64,000 nt of DNA from Legionella sp. PATHC032 (GTDB lineage Bacteria > Pseudomonadota > Gammaproteobacteria > Legionellales > Legionellaceae), in assembly GCF_026191185.1 (NCBI RefSeq), contig NZ_JAPHOV010000001.1, positions 2,785,001 through 2,849,000 on the forward strand, read 5' to 3'. A program made the translations under genes and the position numbers. This document shows positions 45,573-54,430 of the stretch, in pieces. The first letter of the stretch is position 1. Each line of letters begins with the position of its first letter. The notes below the pieces were generated by a model. That model saw only the letters and a list, made by a program, of their open reading frames with translations. It was not told the origin of the DNA and searched no databases.

Positions 45573-47918
45573 ATGAAAACTAAACTAAACAAATCAATCC
45601 TTTTTAAACAAGGAAATGCTGGTGAGCTTTTTGAATCTTTTATTCAAAAAGTTGATGAAAACGCCAAGCCTAATCAACTTGAGGAAATTATCGCTGTTGC
45701 AAAACCCCAAGTCATAGCCCCTGTAACAAAAAATACACATACCAAACAATTTGAAATTATAGTATCCACTTTACTAACCAATAAATCCAATATTGTCTTT
45801 ACAGAAAAGAATGGCAAATATTTTGTAAATATAAAAGGCACAGAAACAAATCTGGATGACATTCTGGCTAACATGCAACGCTCTCAAATAAATCTGTCTA
45901 CTGAACAACTAAATCAGTATGCTAATTACGTTGATACAGAAGCAGGAATTAAAGTTACAATTCCAGATGCTGCAAAAAAACCAATACATATGAGTTGTCA
46001 AGAATTGAAAGGTAAAGCAACCAAATTACAACATCTTCATGAAGGTGAAATTGCTGGATTAAATATATATACCCAACAATATTATGAATTTATGAATGGC
46101 TTATTAAGAGGCCAGCATCCATACAAAGGAAGCGATGCGAACTTTCAGGAAAATATGCGTCAGGTAATACTCCATAGCGCAGCAGCACTCTCAGGAATTA
46201 GTAAAGGTCAAAAGCATAACCTTCCATTGACCTTCCGATACGACGGAGACACCCTTCCCAAGCCTATTATTGAAAAAAGAATTCAATGCGCCCAGTCAAA
46301 AGGTATAGGACTAGAAGTTTATGAAGACACCGCTTTTGTCAGTAGTGCTTTTGAAAAACCTGTATCCACTTTTAATGGACCCATTCGAACCGTATTTTAT
46401 GGTATGCAAGGGTTGGATATAGGAGAAATCTCACGTTATCCTGCTGAGCGTGAATTTTTAATCGCTCCTGGTAAAGTGAAATACCTGCACCATCGAGAAG
46501 AAAATAAAAAACACTATTTCCTGGCATGTTCCGTCACTCCTCCTGCAAGCATAAAACAAATATCAAATTTGCCAAACGGGGGTACTTATAAACAAGCGGA
46601 AAACATAGCAGTCGAAGCAGAGAGGGATATGGTAAAAAAATTCGCACAATTTGCTATCGATGTGACAAATCAATATCTTGAAGGCAAAGCTGAAAAAGAC
46701 AAAAGCAAATGGTCAATTTTAGCAAATATTGATAATACCTATGGAAAAGGCTCTTATAAAATTCAATTTGCAGAAGAACTAAAAACATCATTGAATGGAT
46801 TGCTGCATAATTTACGAAATGGGTATGTTGAACATAAAGCCGCTCACAACAGAATTATTGAAATACTTCATCAGGCCATTGAAAAAGCCCAAACTATAGA
46901 TAATATTTCTTTATCCTACGCAAAAGGGCAAGACAGTTCTGGAGTCCTTTCTAAAACCTTACAATACATCTGTTTTCGGGTTGAGGATGAAATGAAGGGA
47001 TTAGAAACATTCAAAAGTTCAATCACTGAATATTTTGCCGAACATCAAAGCTTTTTTGAAAGTCCAAGGAATATCGAAGTCATTGATAAGTTGCATAAAG
47101 ACTATCTATCAAAACCATACGACCAATCAGAAAAAAACATAGACCCCAATAAGGGCGATTGGACTTTAAATTGCGGTAATAATAAAATTCTTCATAGGCC
47201 AAATCATGGGCTGTCTCATACTTTAAGAGGTGCTGCTCTAGTTCCAGAAGTACTTTATTCCTACGCAACGCATTCCACCGATAAGAAGACCAGAGAAATG
47301 GTTCAAAATTTAAGCAAGGACGACATCAAACGAATGCAAGTCGCCATGCTATTTTCTGTTGTCGGCAGAAAAAGCGAACTGGGTTTTAATGATAACAAAG
47401 TGGTATATGGAGGATATAGACAAGACAGCGCAAAACTTTTTGAACAGTATGCAAAAACACATTATAAAGACCTATTTACCTCACCAGAGCAAATTGCCTA
47501 CTGGAAGTACTTGGTACTTGACTATGGGAACCCTACTTTTCAACCCCATGTCAATAAACCTGAGCAAGCAATCATAGCGAAAATAATGAGACAATGTCAT
47601 TGTCTGGATCTATTAAGATGCTATCCTAAAGAGGAGTTCGCGAAAAAGGTAACCAAACCACTTCAGGATGACTTGGGAGTTGATGCGGCTAATAATCTGA
47701 TAAACTACTCCAAAACCCTTCTTGAAAAAACAGGAGATAGATTAATATCAATGGATACGAAGGGCTACAATTTACAAGAACATTGGCTTAACAACACTGA
47801 CGTATCACATTGCATCAATACTCTGAACTCAGCTTCACAACACGCACCACACCAACAATATGTTGTTAAGCATGAGGAAGAGGAATCCTTAGATTCAGAT
47901 ATGTGGGTTAAACTATAA
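45573..47918 (+). CDS. lem26: Effector Lem26, mART plus SidE-type phosphodiesterase
   Basis: 781 residues (lpg2523). The N-terminal part contains a mono-ADP-ribosyltransferase-like R-S-E signature: R222 in LTFRYDGD, an STF strand, and E292-x-E294 in AEREFLIAPG. The C-terminal part contains a SidE-type PDE domain with LHRPNHGLSHTLRG (H545 equals the catalytic His of DupB), GRKSELGFND and CHCLDLLRCY. The order is the reverse of SidE-family ligases, where PDE precedes mART. Target unknown to me; a link to ubiquitin or phosphoribosylation is inferred from domains and neighbours. Confidence 0.92.
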   Translation: MKTKLNKSILFKQGNAGELFESFIQKVDENAKPNQLEEIIAVAKPQVIAPVTKNTHTKQFEIIVSTLLTNKSNIVFTEKNGKYFVNIKGTETNLDDILANMQRSQINLSTEQLNQYANYVDTEAGIKVTIPDAAKKPIHMSCQELKGKATKLQHLHEGEIAGLNIYTQQYYEFMNGLLRGQHPYKGSDANFQENMRQVILHSAAALSGISKGQKHNLPLTFRYDGDTLPKPIIEKRIQCAQSKGIGLEVYEDTAFVSSAFEKPVSTFNGPIRTVFYGMQGLDIGEISRYPAEREFLIAPGKVKYLHHREENKKHYFLACSVTPPASIKQISNLPNGGTYKQAENIAVEAERDMVKKFAQFAIDVTNQYLEGKAEKDKSKWSILANIDNTYGKGSYKIQFAEELKTSLNGLLHNLRNGYVEHKAAHNRIIEILHQAIEKAQTIDNISLSYAKGQDSSGVLSKTLQYICFRVEDEMKGLETFKSSITEYFAEHQSFFESPRNIEVIDKLHKDYLSKPYDQSEKNIDPNKGDWTLNCGNNKILHRPNHGLSHTLRGAALVPEVLYSYATHSTDKKTREMVQNLSKDDIKRMQVAMLFSVVGRKSELGFNDNKVVYGGYRQDSAKLFEQYAKTHYKDLFTSPEQIAYWKYLVLDYGNPTFQPHVNKPEQAIIAKIMRQCHCLDLLRCYPKEEFAKKVTKPLQDDLGVDAANNLINYSKTLLEKTGDRLISMDTKGYNLQEHWLNNTDVSHCINTLNSASQHAPHQQYVVKHEEEESLDSDMWVKL

Positions 47919-47933
47919 TCCGCCTCAAATAGC

Positions 47934-47986
47934 GAGAACCTCTGATTCCGAGTTAGTTTAAACTTTACTCGAAACCAGAGGTTCTC
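47934..47986 (+). terminator. Long hairpin after lem26
   Basis: Outer arms GAGAACCTCTG and CAGAGGTTCTC (11 bp, perfect) enclose an inner CGAGT...ACTCG stem and AGTTT/AAACT, giving a long cruciform-like structure followed by a T-rich stretch. Confidence 0.65.
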
Positions 47987-48113
47987 CCACTTTATTCGAT
48001 TACATTGTTTATACCTTGAATCCACAAAAATAAAAACCAATCATTACACAACCCCGGATGGTCAATTTTTAATCTATACTTTAATTAGGTGATGTGCGGA
48101 TTAAAACAACATA

Positions 48114-48977
48114 ATGAATGCCCAATCCAAAATGAAAGCTTATACAAGCTTCCTGTATAGATGTTACAATGATATTTTCGAAAAAACTCCTATTGATTTC
48201 TGGGGTTATTTATATTTTGATTTTCAAGGGCGATACTTACAACTCATTTCAGAAAAATCCATCATTGACGAAATTCTTAATAAAGAATTATTCATTGAAC
48301 AGAATCTTTGCAAAAAAAATTATCAACATGATAATTTTTATGTTTGCAATGTTGATAATGATCATGTGATAGCGCCTGGGATAAAGAATTGTTTATTAGA
48401 TCGCGACTTCACATATTTTGTTGATATCATTCGTCAGGACTCCAATCGAGTTGAAATGGTTACCTTCGCCTCATCACATCAACCAGACAGCACCAATAAT
48501 TTTATATTTAATAATCTTGATTACCTGAATATGATTGCTGAAAACCTGTCTTCAAGAGCCCGGAGATTGCATACAAAAGATAATTTTTTAACCTTACCCA
48601 GAGAATGCATACTTCAGATGAATGAATTAATCGGCTCAGGGAATACAAACGAGCAGGATAATCTTAAAGAAATTATTCTGAGATCCTCACAGCAAAAAAT
48701 GGCTGAACTCATTAAAGATAATGTATTTGATTATAATCAACTTCCTTTTAGTTTTTTAGCTGCCAAAGATCTTACTCATCGAGAAAAGGAAATGATCTAT
48801 TTATACTTTAATGATTTTAATTTATCGCGTATTGCTTCTATTTTTGAAATTTCGAAACGCACAGTCGAAAGACACTTTGAGAGTATTAAAAAGAAACTTA
48901 ACTGCGAAAATATAGGCCAAATAATCCCTGCTTTGATTAAATATGATTGTTCTTTAAAGAAAGGCATCAAGACATAA
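48114..48977 (+). CDS. LuxR-type transcriptional regulator
   Basis: 287 residues. The C-terminal LuxR/FixJ helix-turn-helix runs from about residue 222: LTHREKEMIYLYF...LSRIASIFEISKRTVERHFESIKKKL. The N-terminal 200 residues do not match a receiver domain and lack its phosphoacceptor pattern; they may bind a small ligand. Legionella carries several such LuxR proteins near effector genes, some controlling growth-phase switching. It may regulate lem26 or mavL; no evidence beyond position. Confidence 0.85.
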   Translation: MNAQSKMKAYTSFLYRCYNDIFEKTPIDFWGYLYFDFQGRYLQLISEKSIIDEILNKELFIEQNLCKKNYQHDNFYVCNVDNDHVIAPGIKNCLLDRDFTYFVDIIRQDSNRVEMVTFASSHQPDSTNNFIFNNLDYLNMIAENLSSRARRLHTKDNFLTLPRECILQMNELIGSGNTNEQDNLKEIILRSSQQKMAELIKDNVFDYNQLPFSFLAAKDLTHREKEMIYLYFNDFNLSRIASIFEISKRTVERHFESIKKKLNCENIGQIIPALIKYDCSLKKGIKT

Positions 48978-49040
48978 TCATACCTCCTGACAACCAAAAC
49001 AATTAAGTCCAGTAAGTCATCTGTTGTTTCAAACTCAAAT

Positions 49041-49138
49041 CAAGATATGTTTTTATCATAAGAGTTTAGATAAACCAAATGAGCAGATTAAAAAATATTT
49101 CTTAACGAAAAGATTAGGAGAGAGTTGGTAAGTCCTGC
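49041..49138. repeat. Dispersed inverted-repeat element, copy C (degenerate)
   Basis: Recognised by GATATGTTTTTATCATAAGAG, here split as two short matches, then TTAGATAAACCAAATGAGCAG, CTTAACGAAAAGATTAGG, and the end GGTAAGTCCTG. The left end is worn. It fills most of the 228-bp gap between the LuxR gene and mavL, where mavK would be expected. Confidence 0.6.
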
Positions 49139-49205
49139 AAATAGTAGCAGGGCCCAACCTCAAAAGTCAGACCCATTGTTACTCTATAAGAATTTGTCAA
49201 AATTA

Positions 49206-50450
49206 TTACTGAGGACCCGATTTTTTAGATTCTTCCTCTTTAACAGTTGGAGAAGGCTCTGTCGTAGTACTATGGGAAAAAAGGCTGAACATGCCACGAA
49301 CGAGCTCACTAATTGTGGTCGTAGTATCAACTTTTGCTTTGGGACGACTTGCAATATTTTCCAAGGTATCCAATTTACCGCTTTTATCCAGAGCTAAAAC
49401 AGGGCCATTAAATACAATGCCATTTTCTCTGACATAATCCCCCCAGTCACTCATACCTTTACGGTCTTTAGTAAATGATTCTGGAGGCATATATCGACCC
49501 CATTTTTTATCATAGACACCAGTTGCGCCTGTGACTTGCTTCATGGTATCCGTGCTAGCCGCTTTAACACCATCATCTGTTTGACGAGCGCCACCCCAAT
49601 AATCATTTCCAGGCCAGGAAAAATGATCCCAGGCAACAATTGAAACGAGTATGTGCGTGTCTGGATTACTGCCTAAGGGATAGGCAAGCTGCCCTGTTGT
49701 ACCACGAACCACGCCAGAAGGACTCACGCGAAAAGACATATGGCCAATCTTCTTTTCAGCAGGTTCATCTCCCATATAGGGATCATAATGAATGATATCG
49801 ATGTAAGGTAACGAATCTTTATGTTTCTCAAAAATATGGATTAATGCATTTCTGACATAGGGTTTAATCACATCGTAATAAGCGCCTGAAAAACACCCTG
49901 TTCCTATCCCGGGAATAGTAATTGCAGCTTGCTTTTCATTTTGCCGCGCCAAATCATTAAAATGGATCAGTTGAGGTAACAAACGTCGCTCATACAAAGC
50001 GTTTAATTTGTCTTGATTTAGTTTGCCGCTATCAAGCACTTCATTCATATCTGAAGTCGGTCCACTGCCCGAAGCCAAGAGGGCACCTGGCACATACGCC
50101 AAATAACCGGAAATTGGCCCTGGGTGATTCTTGAAAGAGGAGCCATGTCCGCCATCATTGTACATAGTGACTGGCATATTGACGCTAATATCTCCAAGAA
50201 TACTCTCTTCTTCCAGTGTCCAATCAGACCCATCATGATAAACTTGGCTTTCAGCAAAAACCTGTGGTTTTTTAGACTGGATTAATAATTGAGTAAATGT
50301 GGTGATATCCATTTCAGAAATACTTTTTTCTTGTTTACTTATTTCTTCAAGAAAAAATTTACCAGGCTTGGCGAGCCCTTTTTCAATATTCTGTTTGTAT
50401 TGTAAAATTTTATTCAGGGTTTCTTTACTGAGCAATAATTGATAGGCCAT
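49206..50450 (-). CDS. mavL: Effector MavL, macrodomain ADP-ribosyl-ubiquitin hydrolase
   Basis: About 414 residues from ATG 50450 (a GTG at 50495 would add 15). A macrodomain is indicated by NDGGHGSSFKNHPGP, IPGIGTGCFSGAYYDVI and the Asp-rich DHFSWPGNDYWGGARQTDDGV. MavL (lpg2526) removes ADP-ribose from Arg42 of ubiquitin, completing the recycling of phosphoribosyl-ubiquitin together with LnaB, whose gene is next upstream. The C-terminal 40 residues are Ser/Thr/Glu-rich, like a Dot/Icm signal. A GAGA lies before the chosen start. Confidence 0.92.
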   Translation of the reverse strand: MAYQLLLSKETLNKILQYKQNIEKGLAKPGKFFLEEISKQEKSISEMDITTFTQLLIQSKKPQVFAESQVYHDGSDWTLEEESILGDISVNMPVTMYNDGGHGSSFKNHPGPISGYLAYVPGALLASGSGPTSDMNEVLDSGKLNQDKLNALYERRLLPQLIHFNDLARQNEKQAAITIPGIGTGCFSGAYYDVIKPYVRNALIHIFEKHKDSLPYIDIIHYDPYMGDEPAEKKIGHMSFRVSPSGVVRGTTGQLAYPLGSNPDTHILVSIVAWDHFSWPGNDYWGGARQTDDGVKAASTDTMKQVTGATGVYDKKWGRYMPPESFTKDRKGMSDWGDYVRENGIVFNGPVLALDKSGKLDTLENIASRPKAKVDTTTTISELVRGMFSLFSHSTTTEPSPTVKEEESKKSGPQ

Positions 50451-50885
50451 TATATTCTCACTTAATCCAAAAATTGTATTAATGTTTCTTACCACGAAGT
50501 CCTTACAATAAGCATGCTTACTGGAAATCTTCCCCTAGGGATGCGTTGATTACACTGAAACAATCGCAACTCTATTTCCTCAATTAAAGGAATTTAATTA
50601 ATCAATATGCGCATAATAATAACACATAATGACTGCTATTCCAATCAGTGAAAACCTGATATGCCATTTTCAAAACTGGAATGTGGCTTGATAAATATAT
50701 ATCTGCCTAGTTTTATTGCAAATACTTTTTTAGTCATTTAAAAATTTTTTAATTAGATGCATAATCCAAATTCATTAGCCTTCTTGCCTAAGCCGATTAT
50801 TTTAGGACAAGGCACAAACATTTCGAGGAGTGTAGTTTACATACAAGCACCTCAGAAACATTTGCAGGCGGGTTATGCAAGAGAT
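50451..50885. other. 435-bp intergenic region between mavL and lnaB
   Basis: No gene. At 50783-50811 a stem (CTTGCCTAA ... TTAGG-A-CAAG) lies downstream of the lnaB stop on its strand and may be the lnaB terminator. The remainder must hold the mavL promoter; no clear motif seen. Confidence 0.45.
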
Positions 50886-52562
50886 CTATTGTAAACGAGC
50901 GCTTTTGTCATCTTGTCTTTGAACTTCATCCAATTGCTCAGAATCTAATGTCTCTTTTGCTTCACTGTCTTGCTTTTTACTAGGCTTGTCAGTATTGACA
51001 GCTGATTTGCGAACGTCTGCTGTCTCATCAGATGATGAAGTATATTTAGGACCAGGGTGTGTTACCTTTTTTAAAGAGAGGCTGTTTTTATGTAAATGAT
51101 CTATTTGCTCAAATCTATCTTTTAACTCAGTGACTAGCATTGTGGCCGGACTAGACGATTTTTGATAGTCTTCTTTCAAAAAACGAAAGGTAATCAAGTA
51201 TAAAAGATAATTTCCCAGGTTCTTCAGCATGGAGCCAAGACCACGATTACTTTTTTGCTCTTCCGATTCAATATCATGAATCAATTGATTAGACTCACTT
51301 TTAAAAGCATCATAGCTTTTTTTGCCTGCAGACCAATCCTGAAATACCTCATTTAATTTCTGAAGTGTCTCTCGGTAGCGACCTGTATTTTCAACATTCT
51401 GGTTGAGTTTATTTAAGACAGTCTCAAAATTCTTTGCTTCCTCTTGAAGTTTTTCTTTATTCTTAAATCGATCCAGTAGTTCATGATGCATTGCTGATCG
51501 GATTGTCATACCAAAAACATAATCCTGAGCTTTACGAAATTCTGCGTGCGTTTCATCCAGTACACCATAATTTAATTTAATGTTTGCTTCATCAAAAGTG
51601 GATTGAATAAACGGTTCTGTCAAAACATCAACAACTTCACTATAGCTGTGATAACCTTCCTTAATATAACTGGAAATCCATAAATTAATGATCTGGTTTA
51701 CTTTCTTTTCAATGTCTTTGTCTGTTTTATGCTTTTCAATATAGTCTTTTAACACCACCATGAGTGAATAAGTTGTACCAGACAGCGACGCAACAAAAGG
51801 AGTAGTAGGCTTTGTTTTTGAATATCCACCCACTACTTTCTCATTAATAGCTATTTTGGGCACATCTCTGGCAGGCACCAGATTATCAGAAAAATTGGGG
51901 GAGTTAGGTTTCATAATTCCCGGATTCGCAGAGGGAGTATTCCCCAATTCTTCTCTGGATCTGTCCTTTTTGGGGTATCGCTCTGATTGCGCTTTTAAGG
52001 GCAGCTCAACATTATCATTCAGCATGACAAAGGATAAAATGAATTGCTTGGCCTCATCCAACGTTTTGATTTCGGTCTCATGAGTTACTGCATACTCAGG
52101 TTTTACCGCATTATAACTGTCTCTCAACTCATTAAATACAGAAAGATCACTCTCTTGCTTAATGACCGATTCAAGGTGATCTGCATACAAGGTTTCATAA
52201 AGCCTTCTGCTTTCATTGTCTTTAGGATTGCTTTTTAATCTAGGAGCGACCTCTACCAGCCTCTGGACAACTTTTTGACTTAATAAGGATTCATTTTTTT
52301 TACAGAAATCTAAAATTTTTTCAATTGCTTCCTTGTAATTCTGATTAAAATATAGTCTTTCTATGTCTTCAAAAAAACCAGCAAATTCTTTCTTTTTACC
52401 CAGTGATTTTTCAAGATACTTAGTTGAGAGCAATATAAAATCAGACTCATCTAACTTTGGAGAGTCTAATGATAATGAAATACTGAGTTCTATTTTTTGG
52501 TATGACATGGGATTTCTGCCAAATTGACTAATTTTTAAATTACATAGTACAAAATATAACAA
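50886..52562 (-). CDS. lnaB: Effector LnaB, actin-dependent (phosphoryl)AMPylase
   Basis: 558 residues (lpg2527). With the start at 52562 the SHxxxE residues fall at S261, H305 and E309 (H305-S-Y-S-E309), matching what I recall for LnaB; a second start at 52508 is possible. It activates host NF-kB and, when bound to actin, adds AMP to phosphoribosyl-ubiquitin to give ADP-ribosyl-ubiquitin, which MavL then cleaves. Coiled-coil segments are predicted around residues 375-430. The Glu/Asp-rich C-terminus fits a Dot/Icm substrate. Confidence 0.93.
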   Translation of the reverse strand: MLYFVLCNLKISQFGRNPMSYQKIELSISLSLDSPKLDESDFILLSTKYLEKSLGKKKEFAGFFEDIERLYFNQNYKEAIEKILDFCKKNESLLSQKVVQRLVEVAPRLKSNPKDNESRRLYETLYADHLESVIKQESDLSVFNELRDSYNAVKPEYAVTHETEIKTLDEAKQFILSFVMLNDNVELPLKAQSERYPKKDRSREELGNTPSANPGIMKPNSPNFSDNLVPARDVPKIAINEKVVGGYSKTKPTTPFVASLSGTTYSLMVVLKDYIEKHKTDKDIEKKVNQIINLWISSYIKEGYHSYSEVVDVLTEPFIQSTFDEANIKLNYGVLDETHAEFRKAQDYVFGMTIRSAMHHELLDRFKNKEKLQEEAKNFETVLNKLNQNVENTGRYRETLQKLNEVFQDWSAGKKSYDAFKSESNQLIHDIESEEQKSNRGLGSMLKNLGNYLLYLITFRFLKEDYQKSSSPATMLVTELKDRFEQIDHLHKNSLSLKKVTHPGPKYTSSSDETADVRKSAVNTDKPSKKQDSEAKETLDSEQLDEVQRQDDKSARLQ

Positions 52563-52728
52563 AGTGTTTAATAAAAGTAAATATGTTATCCAAAAAGAGC
52601 AAACAACAGACTTTGGTTAATTTTCTAAATGAGCATGGGAAATAAATGAAAAATAACTACACAATAAGCTCTATTTTTGCTCTTATACTATACTTCATAG
52701 ACATAGAAACAGAAATTGAGAAGTCAGC

Positions 52729-54279
52729 ATGTTTCCACGCATTTGTTGCTATAACCAATACCCTGGGTTGTATCAAGATTTTGATGCGATGCGGGAAGAT
52801 TTGCAGCGAATTCAGAAGATGGGTTTTAAGCAGGTTTGGGTCAACCCATTTTATACACCTTGTCAATATAATCCTATCCCTAACATGGCTAATCGTATTC
52901 ATAGTCCTTATGCCATGAAGGATGAATCAATTTATCCACGCTATGCCAAGAATGAAAAAAGCGTACAGCAATACACTGCAAAAGCAAATGAGCTTGGTTT
53001 AATGCCTGTATTTGATTTGGTTGCAAGACACTTGGCAGTAGATCATCGTTTTGTGAATGGCGATAAATTTTTTCTTGAAAAATACAATATCGATACGAAA
53101 AAATGGTTTAAACGTCACCAAAATGGAAATTTGGTGATGCATAACATGGATGAAAATTACAATCCTTTGACCAATAATCCTTGGAGTGATGTGGCAACGT
53201 TCAACTATGATGATCCCGTCATTTGCGAACAAATCATCGAATACTATTGGAAACCATTTATCGAACATACTATTGAACATCTTGGTTTTCAGGGAGTACG
53301 TATTGATGCGCCCGCCATGGTGAATAACAAAGTATTGTCTCGTTTAACTGAAATTGCACAAGAAGCCTGCCAACGCAAATTTCAACGTGACCCGCTTGTT
53401 ATTGCAGAAACGATAGGCAGGGGTTATATGGAAGAAAATCTTGATTTGAAAGGTATTGTAACCCACACGATGAATAGTGTGTTCTGGATGCCCGGCCCCG
53501 AAGGTGGGTATGGCTATTCATTTGACTTGTGGCAACAGGATGACAATTGGTTTACTCAAAATAAAGGATTATTACAGCAGGTTGGTCCTACAATTGGTTT
53601 TCCTGGCTCTCATGATGAACCACGCTATACTCAGCAACTGATGGAAAAAGGTATCCAGGATGATGAATTGCTTGCAAAACGCATGCGCGAAAAATTGGCT
53701 GTCAGCGCATTTTGTTCTGATGGCGGCTGGATTTTACAATACGGCGATGAATATGGCGCTACCAAACCAGTGAATGTTTTTGATCCAACCCCTGTTGAAT
53801 ATCATCAACAAAAGCATCTGAGACGATTTGATTTGTCAGACTATATCTGTGAAATTAATAAAACTCTGGCTCAGCTACCCAATCCTCACTTCCCTGAATG
53901 GACCCAACGGGTCTTTCTCCCGAATCATCCGGATTTGGTAACCTTTATTGTTCACCAAGGTTGGGGTTATACAGGTACCTCATTCGTTGTTGTGACAAAC
54001 ACCGATCCGTCTCAGGAAATCGTATTAACAGAAAAGGATCTTGGCGAGATAATGCTGGCAAATGGACGAAATAATACAATGGAAAAACAGCTGAAACCTA
54101 AAGCTCTTTATTTATGTGGCGCGCTTCGTGCATCACCTGAATTGAAAAAAGAGCTCCAAATTGTTGCATCAAGGCTAACTGCAAATGAAAAATCCCCTCA
54201 TTTTTTCCAAAGTCATCCTGAAGAAAAGAAAACGGGCGAAAAGTTACATTCAGACAATACACCGCCTCAATTTAAATAA
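52729..54279 (+). CDS. Alpha-amylase-family glycoside hydrolase (GH13)
   Basis: 516 residues with a (beta/alpha)8 barrel. Catalytic regions are visible: GFQGVRIDAPA (nucleophile Asp), VIAETIGRGY (acid/base Glu) and GFPGSHDEPRY (His-Asp). There is no signal peptide, so it is cytosolic or, given the neighbourhood, perhaps translocated; that is unproven. The C-terminal 40 residues are hydrophilic and disordered. GAGAAG precedes the ATG at 52729. It acts on alpha-glucans or trehalose/maltose-like sugars; the exact substrate is unclear. Confidence 0.88.
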   Translation: MFPRICCYNQYPGLYQDFDAMREDLQRIQKMGFKQVWVNPFYTPCQYNPIPNMANRIHSPYAMKDESIYPRYAKNEKSVQQYTAKANELGLMPVFDLVARHLAVDHRFVNGDKFFLEKYNIDTKKWFKRHQNGNLVMHNMDENYNPLTNNPWSDVATFNYDDPVICEQIIEYYWKPFIEHTIEHLGFQGVRIDAPAMVNNKVLSRLTEIAQEACQRKFQRDPLVIAETIGRGYMEENLDLKGIVTHTMNSVFWMPGPEGGYGYSFDLWQQDDNWFTQNKGLLQQVGPTIGFPGSHDEPRYTQQLMEKGIQDDELLAKRMREKLAVSAFCSDGGWILQYGDEYGATKPVNVFDPTPVEYHQQKHLRRFDLSDYICEINKTLAQLPNPHFPEWTQRVFLPNHPDLVTFIVHQGWGYTGTSFVVVTNTDPSQEIVLTEKDLGEIMLANGRNNTMEKQLKPKALYLCGALRASPELKKELQIVASRLTANEKSPHFFQSHPEEKKTGEKLHSDNTPPQFK

Positions 54280-54391
54280 TAGTTACCAGGCTTAGCCCTA
54301 AAATCATGCTTACTGGTGAGTCGATTGTTACCATTTTGCTTCCTCACCAATTAGGACATCATTTTGATAAGAAAGCAAAATCAATCTGACA

Positions 54392-54428
54392 ATTTTGTTT
54401 TTCCCTATACTTCAGGGAAAAACAAAAT
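54392..54428. terminator. Bidirectional intrinsic terminator
   Basis: A 15-bp perfect inverted repeat with a 7-nt loop (arm ATTTTGTTTTTCCCT). It lies between the GH13 gene and the convergent lotC stop, with T/A-rich flanks on both strands. Confidence 0.85.
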
Positions 54429-54430
54429 CC

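Noticed and set aside
49125..49397. A 90-codon plus-strand frame
   Set aside because: It runs over the end of mavL on the other strand and has no ribosome site; shadow of mavL.
52646..52918. A 90-codon plus-strand frame overlapping the GH13 start
   Set aside because: Overlaps a clear enzyme gene in another frame and has no independent support.
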